Shown: piece after piece, positions 42,372 through 52,397 of the stretch
Numbering within the stretch: position 1 is the stretch's first letter
Layout of the letters: each line of letters opens with the position of its first letter
From: Deltaproteobacteria bacterium
GTDB lineage: Bacteria; Myxococcota_A; Polyangia; GCA-2747355; JADLHG01
Assembly: GCA_020848905.1 (NCBI GenBank)
Contig: JADLHG010000063.1
Coordinates: 1 to 64,000, forward strand
Direction of reading: 5' to 3'
Length of the DNA: 64,000 nucleotides
The notes under the pieces: model-generated
Told to the model about the DNA's origin: nothing
Databases searched by the model: none
What the model saw: the letters and a program-made list of their open reading frames with translations, nothing else
Made by a program: the position numbers and the translations under genes

Positions 42372-43586
42372 ATGACTACCGTCGCCCCAGGCGCGTCGTC
42401 GCCGCTACCGCAAAGACCTCCCGTCCAGCGTGGGCCGGTGCTTCTGGCCTACGGCTTCCGCGTCTTCTTTCTGCTCGCGGCGCTCCTCGGCGTCTCCTTC
42501 GTGCCGATCTGGCCGGGGGTCTTCGCCGGGCACATGCGGCTGGCGACGCCGCTCGGGCCCATCGGCTGGCACAGCCACGAGATGCTCTTCGGCTTCACCG
42601 TGGCGGTGCTGGCGGGCTTTCTCCTCACGGCGGTGCGCAACTGGACCCAGCGCATGACCGCCGAGGGATCGCTCCTCGGCCTGCTCGCGCTCCTCTGGCT
42701 CGCGGGACGGGTGGCGCTCCTCGTGCCGGCGCTCCCCTGGCAGCTCGTCATGGCGGCCGACCTCGCCTTTCTCCCCGCGCTGGCCGTTGTCGTGGCGCGC
42801 CCGATCTTCGGCGCGAAGAGCCGGCGCAACTACGCCTTCCCGGTGCTCCTCCTCGTGCTGTCCGGCGCGAACGCGCTCCTGCACCTCGCGCCGCACGGTA
42901 TCGCCCCCGACTTCGGCCGTGCCGCGATCTACGTCGCGCTCGACGCGGTGCTGCTGATCATGGCCATCGTGGGGGGGCGCATCGTGCCCAATTTCACGGC
43001 CAACGCGATCCAGGGCACCTACCGCCAGCGCGGGCGCATCGACCAGCTCGCCCTCGGGGGGCTGACCGTGCTCCTCGTCGTGGACGCGCTGCCGTGGCTC
43101 CCGACCCAGGTCTCTGCGGGCGTGGCCCTCGTGACGGGGCTCTTTCACCTCGCGCGGATGCGCGGCTGGAATAGCTGGGCCACGCGGCGCGTCCCGCTGC
43201 TCGCGGTGCTGCACGCCGGGTATGCTCTCGTCGGCCTCGGGCTCCTGCTCCTCGGGGTGGCGCGGCTCTGGCCTCGCCTGCCGCTCACGGCCGCGACGCA
43301 CGTGCTCACCGTGGGGGCCATCGGCGGACTCACCCTCGGTATGATGACCCGCGTGGCGCTCGGGCACACGGGCCGACCCCTCGTGCTCCCGCGCTCGCTC
43401 GTGGTCGCCTACCTCCTCGTGCTTCTGGCCACCATCGCCCGCGCGCTCGTCTCGCTCTGGCCGGCGCGCCTATACCTCGTCGCCCTCACCGTCCCCGCGA
43501 CCCTGTGGGGACTGGCCTTCCTCCTCTACCTCGTCGTATACGTCCCGATACTGGTGCGGCCCCGCGCCGACGGGAAACCGGGGTAG
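42372..43586 (+). CDS. nnrS: NnrS family haem-copper membrane protein
   Basis: The 404-residue protein has about 12 hydrophobic segments and the NnrS hallmarks: AYGFRVFFLLAALLG near the N-terminus, WHSHEMLFGFTVAVLAGFLL, VGGRIVPNFTANAI and GAIGGLTLGMMTRVALGHTG. Conserved His residues may hold haem or copper. NnrS proteins protect against nitric oxide stress during denitrification or host exposure. It is 20 nt after the porin gene and 41 nt before another membrane protein. Confidence 0.88.
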   Translation: MTTVAPGASSPLPQRPPVQRGPVLLAYGFRVFFLLAALLGVSFVPIWPGVFAGHMRLATPLGPIGWHSHEMLFGFTVAVLAGFLLTAVRNWTQRMTAEGSLLGLLALLWLAGRVALLVPALPWQLVMAADLAFLPALAVVVARPIFGAKSRRNYAFPVLLLVLSGANALLHLAPHGIAPDFGRAAIYVALDAVLLIMAIVGGRIVPNFTANAIQGTYRQRGRIDQLALGGLTVLLVVDALPWLPTQVSAGVALVTGLFHLARMRGWNSWATRRVPLLAVLHAGYALVGLGLLLLGVARLWPRLPLTAATHVLTVGAIGGLTLGMMTRVALGHTGRPLVLPRSLVVAYLLVLLATIARALVSLWPARLYLVALTVPATLWGLAFLLYLVVYVPILVRPRADGKPG

Positions 43587-43627
43587 TAGCAGGGTAGGGC
43601 CCGCCGCCGGAGGGGGGGACGATTCGC

Positions 43628-44725
43628 GTGCAGCCTCAGTCCAGCACCCCGGCGCGCCTGAACCCCGGAAGGCTCGCGCTCCTCTTCGGGGCCCAGCTCG
43701 CGCTCCTCTTCGCCCTGTGGGCCGGGCTCCTGCGGCTGCCCTTCGCTTGGCCGGGTATGACCGGCCGCCTGCCAGCGCTCCACGGCCCGCTCATGGTCTC
43801 GGGCTTCGTCGGGGCGCTCGTCGCGCTCGAGCGGGCGGTGGCTCTCGCGCGTCTCTGGGGCTATCTCGCCCCGCTCACCTGCCTGCTCGGGACGGCGGCC
43901 CTCCTCGCGGGGCTCGACCTCCGCGTCGGCGTCAGCCTCTACGGCGCGGGGAGCCTGCTCTTTCTTGCCGTGCAGGTCGTGTTGACCCTCAAGCAACCGA
44001 GCCTCCCCCTCTGGCTCATGGCCGCGGGGGCCATCGCGTGGCTCTCGGGCAACCTGCTCTGGCTCTCGGGGCGTGGCGTCGCCGAGGTGACGAGCCTCTG
44101 GGGCGCCTTCTTCGTGCTCACCATCGGGGCGGAGCGGCTCCTGCTCAGTCGGATTTTGCGCCCCTCCCGCGCGGCCGTAGGTCTTTTTCTCGCGCTGCTC
44201 GTCCTCTACGCGGCGGCGCTCGGTCTCTCCGCGGCGGGCCTCGCCATCGCCCCCCGACTCGTCGGTGCCGCCCTCGTTGCGCTCGCGCTCTGGCTCCTCC
44301 GCCACGACATCGCGCGTCTGAACCTGCGGCGGCCGGGCCTGCCGCGCTTCTCGGCGCTGGCGCTGCTCGGCGGCTACTTCTGGCTCGTCGTCTCGGGGGC
44401 CATCGGGCTGGCCGCGGTCGTGCCGGGGGCGGGCCTGCTCTACGACGCGCTCCTGCACAGCCTCTTCGTCGGCTTCGTGCTCTCCATGATCTTCGGGCAC
44501 GCGCCGATCATCTTCCCCTCGATCCTCGGCCGCCCGATCCCCTTCACGCGCGCCTTCTTCGTCCCCCTCGCGGCCTTGCACCTCTCCCTCGTGCTGCGCG
44601 TTGCGGGCGACCTCTTCACCTTCGTCACGCTCCGTCGCGCGGGGGCCCTGATCAACACGCTCTCGGTGCTCCTCTTCTTCGGCGTGACGCTGGCCGCGCT
44701 GCGCCTGGGCCGCTCGCGGAAATAG
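43628..44725 (+). CDS. Polytopic membrane protein linked to NnrS
   Basis: The 365-residue protein starts at GTG 43628. It has about 10-12 hydrophobic segments and conserved stretches LHGPLMVSGFVGALVALERA and SMIFGHAPIIFPSILGRPIP, both with His. It looks like a distant NnrS-like or cytochrome-oxidase-like fold and is often found beside NnrS. It ends the NnrS operon, and its 3' end is convergent with the FAD oxidase gene. Confidence 0.65.
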   Translation: MQPQSSTPARLNPGRLALLFGAQLALLFALWAGLLRLPFAWPGMTGRLPALHGPLMVSGFVGALVALERAVALARLWGYLAPLTCLLGTAALLAGLDLRVGVSLYGAGSLLFLAVQVVLTLKQPSLPLWLMAAGAIAWLSGNLLWLSGRGVAEVTSLWGAFFVLTIGAERLLLSRILRPSRAAVGLFLALLVLYAAALGLSAAGLAIAPRLVGAALVALALWLLRHDIARLNLRRPGLPRFSALALLGGYFWLVVSGAIGLAAVVPGAGLLYDALLHSLFVGFVLSMIFGHAPIIFPSILGRPIPFTRAFFVPLAALHLSLVLRVAGDLFTFVTLRRAGALINTLSVLLFFGVTLAALRLGRSRK

Positions 44726-44753
44726 CGCCGAGCTGCCGCGCCAGTCACGCCCC

Positions 44754-46193
44754 CTACGGCGCCGTGCTCAGGCAGTGCGGCGAGAGCGTCCCCGTCGGGT
44801 CCAGGAGCTGTCGCAGCCGCGCGAAGAGCTCGAGGTATCCCGCGTCGAGCCGCCCCCTGAGCTCCGGAAAGGCCCACGGAGGGATGCGCTCGGGGAGGCA
44901 GCCGTGGTCCAGCACCGCGTGCAGGAGCTCCCGCGACAGGTGCCGCACGCGCGCGACCTCCTCGGGGTGCTGCCGGCGAAAGGTGGAGATGAAGCGCAGC
45001 GCCCCGTAGTGGCCCCCCTTCATGGGACGGCCCAGCATCAGCGGGGCGAAGCCGCGGTCGGCCATCAGCGCCGCCGCGTGGTCGGCGAGCCCGTCGAAGC
45101 GACTCAGCGGTCCGTAGGCGCCGATCCAGCTCAGCCCGCCCCCGGGGGGATCGAGCAGGAAGGAGAGGCGCGTGGGGGTCTCGGCGAAGCAGGCGAAGCG
45201 CGGGTTCAGCCGCAAGAGGTCCGCGAGCGGCACGGGGGCCTCGTGCTCCACCCCGTGGTTGCGTAGCCGCTCGAGCGCGTCGTGCACGAGCGCCACCCGC
45301 AACGAGAGCTCGCGCTCCGATTGCCCCGAGAGCTCCAGGTAGAGGAAGACCTCGGGCTCCTCGGGGTCGCGCTCGAGCGGGCGCGTCTGCTCGAGGAGCA
45401 GCTTTCCCGCGGGCCAGGTCACGGCCCCCACGTCGTCGCAGCACTCGAGGCGGGCGAGCTCGCGCATCATCGCGAAGGCGCCCGCGCGCTCGTAGACCAG
45501 CACGAAGAGGTGGCGCCGCACGGCCGGTTCGGGCCAGAGCTCCAGGCCGAGCTTCGTCACCACCCCGCTCGTTCCCTGCCAGCCGACGAAGAGCCCCGTC
45601 AGGTCCGGCAGCGGGCTGTGGCCAAAGAAGCCGCCCCCGCCCGCCGCGGCGCCGGTGCGCACCAGGTGTCCGTTGGGGAGCACCACCTCGAGCCCCGCGA
45701 TCCAGGTGCCCATCGAGCCGTAGCGCAAAGAGAGGTTGGTCATGCCGTCGAGCAGGCAGCCGGCTACGACCGACGAATCCGGCGGCGCGAGCGGATATCC
45801 GACCCGCAGGCGCGGCGTCTGTTCGCCGAGGCGGGCTCTCAGCGCGGCCCAGGTCACTCCCGGCTCGACGAGCGCGAAGCGGTCCTCGGCCGATACCTCG
45901 AGGATGCGGTGCATGCGCGAGAGGTCGAGGACCACGCCCCCTTCCAGCGAGAGCGTGAGACCGGAGGCGCTGCTCCCCGCCACGCGCGGCGTGAGCGCCA
46001 CCTCGTGCTCGCGGGCCACGCGCAGGGCCGCTTGCACTTGGGTCGTATTCTTCGGGCGCACCGCGAGGAGCGGCTTTCGGGGCGCCTCCTCGGAGAGATC
46101 CTCCGCGTAGCGCGCGAGCGCCTGCGGATCGTAGACCACGCCGTCCACACCCAGGGCGTCCGCAAACGCGGCGCGCAGGGCGCGGAAGCTCAT
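44754..46193 (-). CDS. FAD-linked oxidase (GlcD-like, FAD_binding_4)
   Basis: The 479-residue flavoprotein has a PCMH-type FAD domain: VRPKNTTQVQAALRVAREHE, LTPRVAGSSASGLTLSLEGG, VVLDLSRMHRILEVSAEDRF and VEPGVTWAALRARLGE. A GlcD-type C-terminal domain ends ARLRQLLDPTGTLSPH. It probably oxidises a 2-hydroxy acid or related substrate, passing electrons to a carrier. It overlaps the upstream SCP2-like gene by ATGA. Its location divergent from benzoyl-CoA genes suggests a part in aromatic or fatty-acid metabolism, which remains inference. Confidence 0.8.
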   Translation of the reverse strand: MSFRALRAAFADALGVDGVVYDPQALARYAEDLSEEAPRKPLLAVRPKNTTQVQAALRVAREHEVALTPRVAGSSASGLTLSLEGGVVLDLSRMHRILEVSAEDRFALVEPGVTWAALRARLGEQTPRLRVGYPLAPPDSSVVAGCLLDGMTNLSLRYGSMGTWIAGLEVVLPNGHLVRTGAAAGGGGFFGHSPLPDLTGLFVGWQGTSGVVTKLGLELWPEPAVRRHLFVLVYERAGAFAMMRELARLECCDDVGAVTWPAGKLLLEQTRPLERDPEEPEVFLYLELSGQSERELSLRVALVHDALERLRNHGVEHEAPVPLADLLRLNPRFACFAETPTRLSFLLDPPGGGLSWIGAYGPLSRFDGLADHAAALMADRGFAPLMLGRPMKGGHYGALRFISTFRRQHPEEVARVRHLSRELLHAVLDHGCLPERIPPWAFPELRGRLDAGYLELFARLRQLLDPTGTLSPHCLSTAP

Positions 46194-46588
46194 TCGAGCT
46201 CCGCTCGCTCGAGCACGCCGAAGCTGTTCGGGGCGCCGCGCGTGCGCAGAAGGGGTCGCAAACGGAGGAGCGCCAGGGTGTTCCCCTCCACCTTCAGGCG
46301 GCCCGAGGCGAGCGCGCCGAGAATGCCCCCCCGCAGCGCCAGGTCCACGAGCGTCTCGAGCGAGGCCGTGAGCTCGGCGTCGGGGGCGTCCACCGCCCCG
46401 CGGCGGATGGTGAAGCTCCCCTGGCCGAAGACGAGCGTGACGGCCATGCGCCCCCCGCGCACCACGACCCGGGTGAGGGGTCCGTGGGTGCGCCACCGCC
46501 GCGCCGTCAGGTTGCGGTCGATGAGCTGCGCGAGCATCAGCCCGAGCAGGTTCATCCGAGCCGGGTCCTCGATCTGCACGGCGTGCAC
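46190..46588 (-). CDS. SCP2 sterol-binding-domain-like protein
   Basis: The 132-residue protein starts at GTG 46588 behind GGGAGG. Its pattern (LTRVVVRGGRMAVTLVFGQG, DAPDAELTASLETLVDLALR, GALASGRLKVEGNTLALLRL) is that of SCP2-like lipid-binding domains. It probably binds an acyl or lipid group. The stop overlaps the FAD oxidase start, so both are cotranscribed, divergent from bamA, and may share its FNR-type box. Confidence 0.62.
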   Translation of the reverse strand: MHAVQIEDPARMNLLGLMLAQLIDRNLTARRWRTHGPLTRVVVRGGRMAVTLVFGQGSFTIRRGAVDAPDAELTASLETLVDLALRGGILGALASGRLKVEGNTLALLRLRPLLRTRGAPNSFGVLERAELE

Positions 46589-46687
46589 GAAGCGCCTCCC
46601 GCGGGAGCGGCTGCAGCCTCTCGAAAGAGCCCTTTGGGCTGGCCAACCGCGCCGGGCGGTGATACCAGATCGGGCGACCGCGGCTGC

Positions 46688-46701
46688 TTGACCCAGGTCA
46701 A
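46688..46701. promoter_or_regulatory. Perfect FNR/NNR-type box upstream of the benzoyl-CoA operon
   Basis: TTGACCCAGGTCAA is a perfect inverted repeat (TTGAC-N4-GTCAA) of the Crp/FNR type. It lies 82-95 bp upstream of the bamA start and about 100 bp from the divergent SCP2-like gene. Oxygen-linked control would suit a reductase that is destroyed by air. Confidence 0.7.
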
Positions 46702-46782
46702 GGCGACGCCCCAGGTGTCTATGGAGAATGCGCGCCGGACAGCGCTCCCCGCGCATCGTCTCAACCCCGCAAGGAGGCCCCC

Positions 46783-47880
46783 GTGACCAGCTTCAAGGAC
46801 CACAACCTCGTTGGCGCGTTCGGATTCGAGGAGATCCTCTACGAAGAGCGGCCGGTGCTGGATCCCTCCGGCAAGCCCGCCGCGGGGCTTCACAACGTCT
46901 GGATCATCCTGAACAACGAGAAGCAGCTCAACTCGTACACCACCGGCGCGGTCAAGGAGGTGATCCTGGCCTTCCGGCGCGCCTCGAACGACCGCCGGGC
47001 CGTAGCCGTGGTCTTCACCGGCGCCGGCAACCGGGCCTTTTGCACGGGGGGCAACACCAAGGAATATGCCGAGTACTATTCGGGGAACCCCGAAGAATAC
47101 CGGCAATATATGCGTCTATTTAACGATATGGTCACGGCGATCCTGCACTGCGACAAGCCCGTGATCTCGCGCGTCAACGGCATGCGGGTGGGCGGCGGCC
47201 AGGAGATCGGCATGGCCTGCGACTACTCGGTGGCGCAGGACCTGGCCCGCTTCGGCCAGGCGGGGCCCAAGCACGGCAGCGCCCCCGACGGCGGGAGCAC
47301 CGACTTTCTGCCGCTCTTTGTGGGGATCGAACACGCGATGGCCTCGTGCACGCTCTGCGAGCTCTGGAGCGCCCACAAGGCCTACCAGGTCGGGCTGCTC
47401 ACCGGCATCGTCCCGGCGCTCAAGGTGGACGGCAAGTTCGTGCCGAATCCGCTCGTCTATACCGATAATAGCGTGGATGACTGGGGCCGCCCGCGGTACG
47501 GGCTCTCCAAGACCGGTGCGGACCTGGACGCCGGCAAGGCGCTCCTCGCCCGCGGCGCGGTGGACCTGTCGCTCCTCGATCAGGAGGTGGACCGCCTCGC
47601 CACCAAGCTCCTCCTGACCATGCCGGGCTGCACGAGCAAGACCATCGAGTCCATCCGCAAGCACAAGCTCGCGCACTGGGACAAGAACCGCGAGACCAAC
47701 CGGGCCTGGCTCGGGCTGAACATGATGACCGAGGCGGCCGCGGGCTTCCGGGCCTTCAACGCGGGGAGCCGCGACCAGCGCGAGGTGGACTTCGTCGCGC
47801 TGCGCCGACGCCTGGCCGAGGGGGAGACCTGGACCGAGTCCTTCATCCAGTCGCTGATGCCGGCCGGAGGCCCGAAGTGA
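46783..47880 (+). CDS. bamA: 6-oxocyclohex-1-ene-1-carbonyl-CoA hydrolase
   Basis: The 365-residue protein of the crotonase superfamily starts at GTG 46783 behind AAGGAGG. It carries the ring-hydrolase features NNEKQLNSYTTGAVKEVILA, FTGAGNRAFCTGGNTKEYAE, NGMRVGGGQEIGMACDYSVA and GQAGPKHGSAPDGGSTDFLP, and matches BamA/Oah in length. It hydrolytically opens the ring of 6-oxocyclohex-1-ene-1-carbonyl-CoA to give a pimelyl-type CoA thioester. It is a marker gene for anaerobic aromatic degradation and heads a six-gene coupled operon. Confidence 0.93.
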   Translation: MTSFKDHNLVGAFGFEEILYEERPVLDPSGKPAAGLHNVWIILNNEKQLNSYTTGAVKEVILAFRRASNDRRAVAVVFTGAGNRAFCTGGNTKEYAEYYSGNPEEYRQYMRLFNDMVTAILHCDKPVISRVNGMRVGGGQEIGMACDYSVAQDLARFGQAGPKHGSAPDGGSTDFLPLFVGIEHAMASCTLCELWSAHKAYQVGLLTGIVPALKVDGKFVPNPLVYTDNSVDDWGRPRYGLSKTGADLDAGKALLARGAVDLSLLDQEVDRLATKLLLTMPGCTSKTIESIRKHKLAHWDKNRETNRAWLGLNMMTEAAAGFRAFNAGSRDQREVDFVALRRRLAEGETWTESFIQSLMPAGGPK

Positions 47881-48644
47881 GCGCGCCCGTTCGCGTCAGC
47901 CTCGAGCGCGAGGGCCAGCTCGCGCGGCTCGTGCTGGACCGCCCGAAGGCCAACATCCTGGACCTGGAGATGATGACCGCGCTCCGCAAGGAGCTCGGTG
48001 CGCTCGGCGGGCAGAAAGAGCTGAAGCTCCTCGTCTTCGAGGGGGCAGGCGACCACTTCTGCTTCGGCGCCTCGGTCAAGGAGCACCTCCCCGCGCAGGC
48101 GGGGGAGATGCTGCGGGGTTTTCACGCGCTCTTCCGGGAGCTCGAGGCGCTCTCCGTGCCGACCGCCGCCGTGGTGCGCGGCCAGTGCCTGGGCGGAGGC
48201 TTCGAGCTCGCGCTCTTCGCGGGGCAGGTCTTCTGCTCTCCGAGCGCGCGCTTCGGCGTCCCCGAAGTGAAGCTCGCCGTCTTCCCGCCCATCGCCGCGC
48301 TGCTCCTCCCCTGGCGGACGGGCGGGGCCCGCGCCACGACGCTCGTGCTCACCGGCGCGTCCATCGAAGGCCCGAAGGCGGTCGAGCTCGGGCTGGCCGA
48401 GGCCTGCGGCGAGGACCCCGAGGCGCTCCTCGGCGCGTGGTTCGAGGCGCACCTCGCCGAGTGCTCGGCGCTCGCCCTGCGCTATGCTTGGAGGGCGGCG
48501 AGGCGGCCTATCGCCCGCGCGCTCGAGGAAGCGCTACCCGCCCTCGAGAAGCTCTACCTCGAGGAGCTCATGGCGCACCACGATCCCGTCGAGGGGATCA
48601 CCGCCTTCGTGGAGCGTCGCAAGCCTGTCTGGAGGAACCAGTGA
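47877..48644 (+). CDS. dch: Cyclohexa-1,5-diene-1-carbonyl-CoA hydratase
   Basis: The 255-residue enoyl-CoA hydratase-family protein starts at GTG 47877, overlapping the bamA stop. It has VLDRPKANILDLEMMTALRK, FEGAGDHFCFGASVKEHLPA, RGQCLGGGFELALFAGQVFC and FGVPEVKLAVFPPIAALLLP. The context fits Dch/BamR, which hydrates the dienoyl-CoA product of benzoyl-CoA reductase. A general crotonase cannot be excluded from motifs alone, but its place between bamA and bcr genes is strong support. Confidence 0.85.
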   Translation: MSAPVRVSLEREGQLARLVLDRPKANILDLEMMTALRKELGALGGQKELKLLVFEGAGDHFCFGASVKEHLPAQAGEMLRGFHALFRELEALSVPTAAVVRGQCLGGGFELALFAGQVFCSPSARFGVPEVKLAVFPPIAALLLPWRTGGARATTLVLTGASIEGPKAVELGLAEACGEDPEALLGAWFEAHLAECSALALRYAWRAARRPIARALEEALPALEKLYLEELMAHHDPVEGITAFVERRKPVWRNQ

Positions 48645-49807
48645 GCCGTACGGCCATCGTCGATTGGGCCCGCACCGTCTTCGAAGACCTGAACTGCACC
48701 GAAGCACGCCGATGGATCGACGCCCAGCCCGGGCGCAAGGCCGTCGGCTATCTGCCGGTCTACGCGCCGCGCGAGGTGATCCACGCCGCGGGGATGCTGC
48801 CCGTCGGCGTGCACGGCGGCGGTGACCTGGTCGAGATCATCCGTGGCGACGCCTTCTATCAATCGTATATCTGTCACATCCCCCGCTCGATCGTGGAGCT
48901 CGCGCAGTCGGGCAAGCTCGACTTCCTCTCGGGGATGCTCTTTCCGTCGACCTGCGACGTGATCCGGAACCTCTCGGGCACCTGGCAGGTCCTCTACCCC
49001 GAGCTCTACGTGCGGTACCTGGACCTGCCGCACCTGAAGAGCCCCGAGCTCGGCGGCCGCTTCTGGGAGGGCGAGCTTCGCGTGCTGGTCCGCGACCTCG
49101 GCAAGGTCGCCGGCAAGACGATCACCGACGACGAGCTCCGCGCCGCGATCGTGCACTACAACGAGGTGCGCGGGCTGGTGCGCACGCTCTACGAGCTCCG
49201 GCGCGACCGGCCCTGGAGCGTGCCGACCGAGGAGCTCTACCTGCTCATCCGCGCGGGCGAGCTGGTGCCGACCGACCTCTTCCTCGAGAAGGCGCGCGCG
49301 TACCTCGCCGCAGTGGAGGCCGAGCCCGGCCGCCCGAAGGACCGCGTGCGCGTGATCGTCGTCGGCGCCTTCTGCGAGCAGCCGCCGCTCGGCCTGATCA
49401 AGACCATCGAGCGGGCCGGCTGCTACATCGTGGACGACGACTTCATTCTCGGTAACCGCCTCTTCGCTCACGACGTACCCACGGCGGGCGACCCGGCGAA
49501 GGCCCTCGCGAACGCGCTCGTCACCGACGCGCTCGCCACCTCGGTGCTCTACGAGCCGGACCCCAAGGGGAAGGGACGTCTGATGCAGGAGCGGGTCGGC
49601 GCGGCGAAGGCCGACGGCATCATCTTCGCCGCGGCGAGCTTCTGCGACCCGGCCCTCCTCGACCGGCCGATGTTGCGCGACGGCGCCGAGGCGGCGGGGA
49701 TCCCGTGCATCGCCTTCCAGTACGCGGAGAACACCGGCCAGTTCCAGCAGTTCAGAGAGCAGGCGGGGACCTTTTCCGACGCCATCAAGCTGTGGGGAGG
49801 AGCGTAA
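48641..49807 (+). CDS. bcrC: Benzoyl-CoA reductase subunit C
   Basis: The 388-residue protein starts at GTG 48641 (overlap with dch). It belongs to the 2-hydroxyacyl-CoA dehydratase D-component family: [60 protein letters not shown] and [20 protein letters not shown]. Length equals BcrC/BadD. With BcrB it forms the catalytic half that binds benzoyl-CoA and [4Fe-4S] clusters. The conserved Cys residues are present. Confidence 0.9.
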   Translation: MSRTAIVDWARTVFEDLNCTEARRWIDAQPGRKAVGYLPVYAPREVIHAAGMLPVGVHGGGDLVEIIRGDAFYQSYICHIPRSIVELAQSGKLDFLSGMLFPSTCDVIRNLSGTWQVLYPELYVRYLDLPHLKSPELGGRFWEGELRVLVRDLGKVAGKTITDDELRAAIVHYNEVRGLVRTLYELRRDRPWSVPTEELYLLIRAGELVPTDLFLEKARAYLAAVEAEPGRPKDRVRVIVVGAFCEQPPLGLIKTIERAGCYIVDDDFILGNRLFAHDVPTAGDPAKALANALVTDALATSVLYEPDPKGKGRLMQERVGAAKADGIIFAAASFCDPALLDRPMLRDGAEAAGIPCIAFQYAENTGQFQQFREQAGTFSDAIKLWGGA

Positions 49808-49809
49808 AG

Positions 49810-51123
49810 ATGTCTCAGATCGTCACGAGCGGCCCCGGGGCGCCTGGCAAGCACGACGTCCCGAAAGAGCCGTCGATGGTGCTCCAGAAGGACATGATCG
49901 CGGCGCACTACAAGCGCCTCGAGGCGGCCCCGCAGACCAAGGAGAAGGTGATCTACACCTTCGTGCCGGGAAACCTGACGGAGCTCATCCGCTCCTTCGA
50001 CGCGCTCCCGCTCTTGCCCGAGATCAACGCGCTGCAGTCGGGGATGCGCGGCAAGAGCCGGGACTACATCGCCGAGGCGGAGCGCATCGGCCACTCCGAG
50101 GACGTCTGCACCTACGTGAAGTGCGACATCGGCATGATGCGCGCGGGGAACGTGGGCCCGACGGGGACGCGCCTGCCGCCGCCGGACCTGCTGCTCCTCT
50201 CGTACACCGGCTGCTACACCTTCATGAAGTGGTTCGAGCTCCTCCGCGAGGCCTACAAGTGCCCGACGGTGTTCTTGCAGATCCCCTACCAGGGGGACGG
50301 GCACCTCGCCCCCGAGCACCGGCAGTACGTCATCGATCAGGTGAAGGCCGAGGTCATCCCGGCCATGGAGCAGGTCACCGGCAAGAAGTACGACGAGGAC
50401 AAGCTCAAGCACCACCTGAAGCTCGCCGCGCAGGCCGAGGACGATCTGGTCTGGGTGCTCGAGACGGCGAAGCGCAAGCCGACGCCGATCGACGCCTACT
50501 TCGCGGCGGTCTACTACGTGGGGCCGATCTTCTCCTCGTTCCGCGGCACCGAAGAGGGTGCGGCCTACTACAAGCAGCTCCGCAAGGAGGTCGAGGAGCG
50601 GGTCACCGCGGGGCGCGGACCGGTCACGCCCGAGGGCTCGCTCGACGAGCAGAAGTACCGGCTGGTCGTGGAAGGACCGCCGAACTGGACCAACTTTCGC
50701 GAGTTCTGGAAGATGTTCACCGACGAGAAGGCGGTCGTGGTGGCCTCGACCTACAGCAAGGTGGGCGGGGTCTACGACTTCGGCTTTCGCCACGACGCGA
50801 ACGACCCGCTCGGCACGATGGCCGACTACTGCGGCGGCTGCTACACGAACCTGAATCTGCCGTCGCGGATCGACATGCTCTGCACCTACGTGAAGGAGTA
50901 TCAGGCCGACGGCTTCCTCATCAACTCGATCAAGAGCTGCAACAGCTTCTCCGCGGGGCAGCTCTCGATGCTGCGCGAGGTGGAGAAGCGCACCGGGATC
51001 CCGGGGGCCTTCATCGAGTCGGACCTGGTCGACCCGCGCTACTTCTCGGCGGCGAACATCAAGAACCGGCTCGAGAGCTACCTGCAGATGCTCGAGGCCC
51101 GCAAGCAGGGAGCGCACGCATGA
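49810..51123 (+). CDS. bcrB: Benzoyl-CoA reductase subunit B
   Basis: The 437-residue protein is the second 2-hydroxyacyl-CoA dehydratase-type subunit. It has [60 protein letters not shown] and [20 protein letters not shown]. Length fits BcrB/BadE. It starts at ATG 49810, two nt after bcrC, and overlaps bcrA by 4 nt. With BcrC it reduces benzoyl-CoA to the cyclic dienoyl-CoA using low-potential electrons delivered by BcrAD. Confidence 0.92.
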   Translation: MSQIVTSGPGAPGKHDVPKEPSMVLQKDMIAAHYKRLEAAPQTKEKVIYTFVPGNLTELIRSFDALPLLPEINALQSGMRGKSRDYIAEAERIGHSEDVCTYVKCDIGMMRAGNVGPTGTRLPPPDLLLLSYTGCYTFMKWFELLREAYKCPTVFLQIPYQGDGHLAPEHRQYVIDQVKAEVIPAMEQVTGKKYDEDKLKHHLKLAAQAEDDLVWVLETAKRKPTPIDAYFAAVYYVGPIFSSFRGTEEGAAYYKQLRKEVEERVTAGRGPVTPEGSLDEQKYRLVVEGPPNWTNFREFWKMFTDEKAVVVASTYSKVGGVYDFGFRHDANDPLGTMADYCGGCYTNLNLPSRIDMLCTYVKEYQADGFLINSIKSCNSFSAGQLSMLREVEKRTGIPGAFIESDLVDPRYFSAANIKNRLESYLQMLEARKQGAHA

Positions 51124-52397
51124 ACTGCTACGTCGGCATCGACCTCGGCTCGACGACCACCAAGGCGGTGATCCTCGACGACAACCGCCAGATCCTCGGG
51201 CGGGGGATCACGAACTCGCGCTCGAACTACGACCTGGCGGCGCAGGTGGCCCGCACCGAGGCCTTCATCACGGCCCGCTTCGGGCTCCTCCGGCGCGAGG
51301 TGGAGCGCGCGGCCGGCGCGGCGGTCCTCACGCAGCTCCTCAAGGCCTTCCGGCTGAGCCAGACCATGGTGCAGCTCGCGCGGCTCGAGGAGCTGATCCT
51401 CGAGGAGGCGCAGCGCTCGGTGGCGCCGCAGCTCCGGGGGCCGCTGAAGGACGTGGTGCACACGCTCTTCGGGCGCATCCGGGCCGAGGAGGAGACGTGG
51501 TTCGCCGAGCCGAATCCGGCGCCGCGCTCGGACTTCTTCCGCGACGCGACGGGCTCGGCCTACACGCGCATCGCCGAGGAGATTGGCGACCCGGTCGGGG
51601 TGAGCTTCGATCTGCTCGTCGGGCTCTACGACAAGTGCATCATCAAGGTGGAGAACGAGCCGCTCGAGCTCGGCTTCAAGCACCACATCGGCTCGGCGCT
51701 CGACCGCATCGGGCGGCCGGGCGCGGTGGTGGCGGCCGTCGAGGCGGCGGACAAGACGGAGCTCGTCGAGCAGAAGACGGTCGGGACGGGCTACGGGCGC
51801 GCGCGGCTCCCCTTTCCGAAGGAGCAGATCCGCTCGGAGATCCTGTGCCACGGGCTCGGGGCGCACGCCATGTTCCCCGACACGCGCACGGTGCTCGACA
51901 TCGGCGGCCAGGACACCAAGGCCATCCAGGTGGACGAGCAGGGGATCGTCACGAGCTTCCAGATGAACGACCGCTGCGCGGCGGGGTGCGGCCGGTATCT
52001 GGGCTACATCGCCGACGAGATGAACATCGGGCTGCACGAGCTCGGGCCGCTCGCCGAGCGCAGCAATCGCCAGGTGAAGATCAACTCTACCTGCACGGTC
52101 TTCGCCGGCGCGGAGCTGAGAGAGCGGCTCTCCCTCGGCGAGAAGCGCGAGGACATCCTGGCCGGGCTGCATCGCGCGATCATCTTGCGCGCGATGAGCC
52201 TGCTCGCGCGCTCGGGCGGGGTGCGGGACGCCTTCACCTTCACGGGGGGCGTGGCGAAGAACCGCGCGGCCGTGAAGGCGCTCGAGCTGCTCGTGCAAGA
52301 GAACTACGGCGCGCGCAAGCTCAACATCTCTCCGGACAGCATCTTCACCGGGGCGCTCGGTGGAGCGCTCTTCGCCTATCGGGAGGCCCACGCATGA
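51120..52397 (+). CDS. bcrA: Benzoyl-CoA reductase subunit A (ATPase/electron activase)
   Basis: The 425-residue protein is of the BadF/BadG/HgdC ATPase family. It has the phosphate-1 motif [18 protein letters not shown], phosphate-2 [18 protein letters not shown], cluster and fold motif [20 protein letters not shown], and [15 protein letters not shown] [4Fe-4S] cluster is shared at the A-D interface through Cys residues. ATP hydrolysis here raises the electrons to the potential needed for ring reduction. The start ATG overlaps bcrB. Confidence 0.92.
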   Translation: MNCYVGIDLGSTTTKAVILDDNRQILGRGITNSRSNYDLAAQVARTEAFITARFGLLRREVERAAGAAVLTQLLKAFRLSQTMVQLARLEELILEEAQRSVAPQLRGPLKDVVHTLFGRIRAEEETWFAEPNPAPRSDFFRDATGSAYTRIAEEIGDPVGVSFDLLVGLYDKCIIKVENEPLELGFKHHIGSALDRIGRPGAVVAAVEAADKTELVEQKTVGTGYGRARLPFPKEQIRSEILCHGLGAHAMFPDTRTVLDIGGQDTKAIQVDEQGIVTSFQMNDRCAAGCGRYLGYIADEMNIGLHELGPLAERSNRQVKINSTCTVFAGAELRERLSLGEKREDILAGLHRAIILRAMSLLARSGGVRDAFTFTGGVAKNRAAVKALELLVQENYGARKLNISPDSIFTGALGGALFAYREAHA

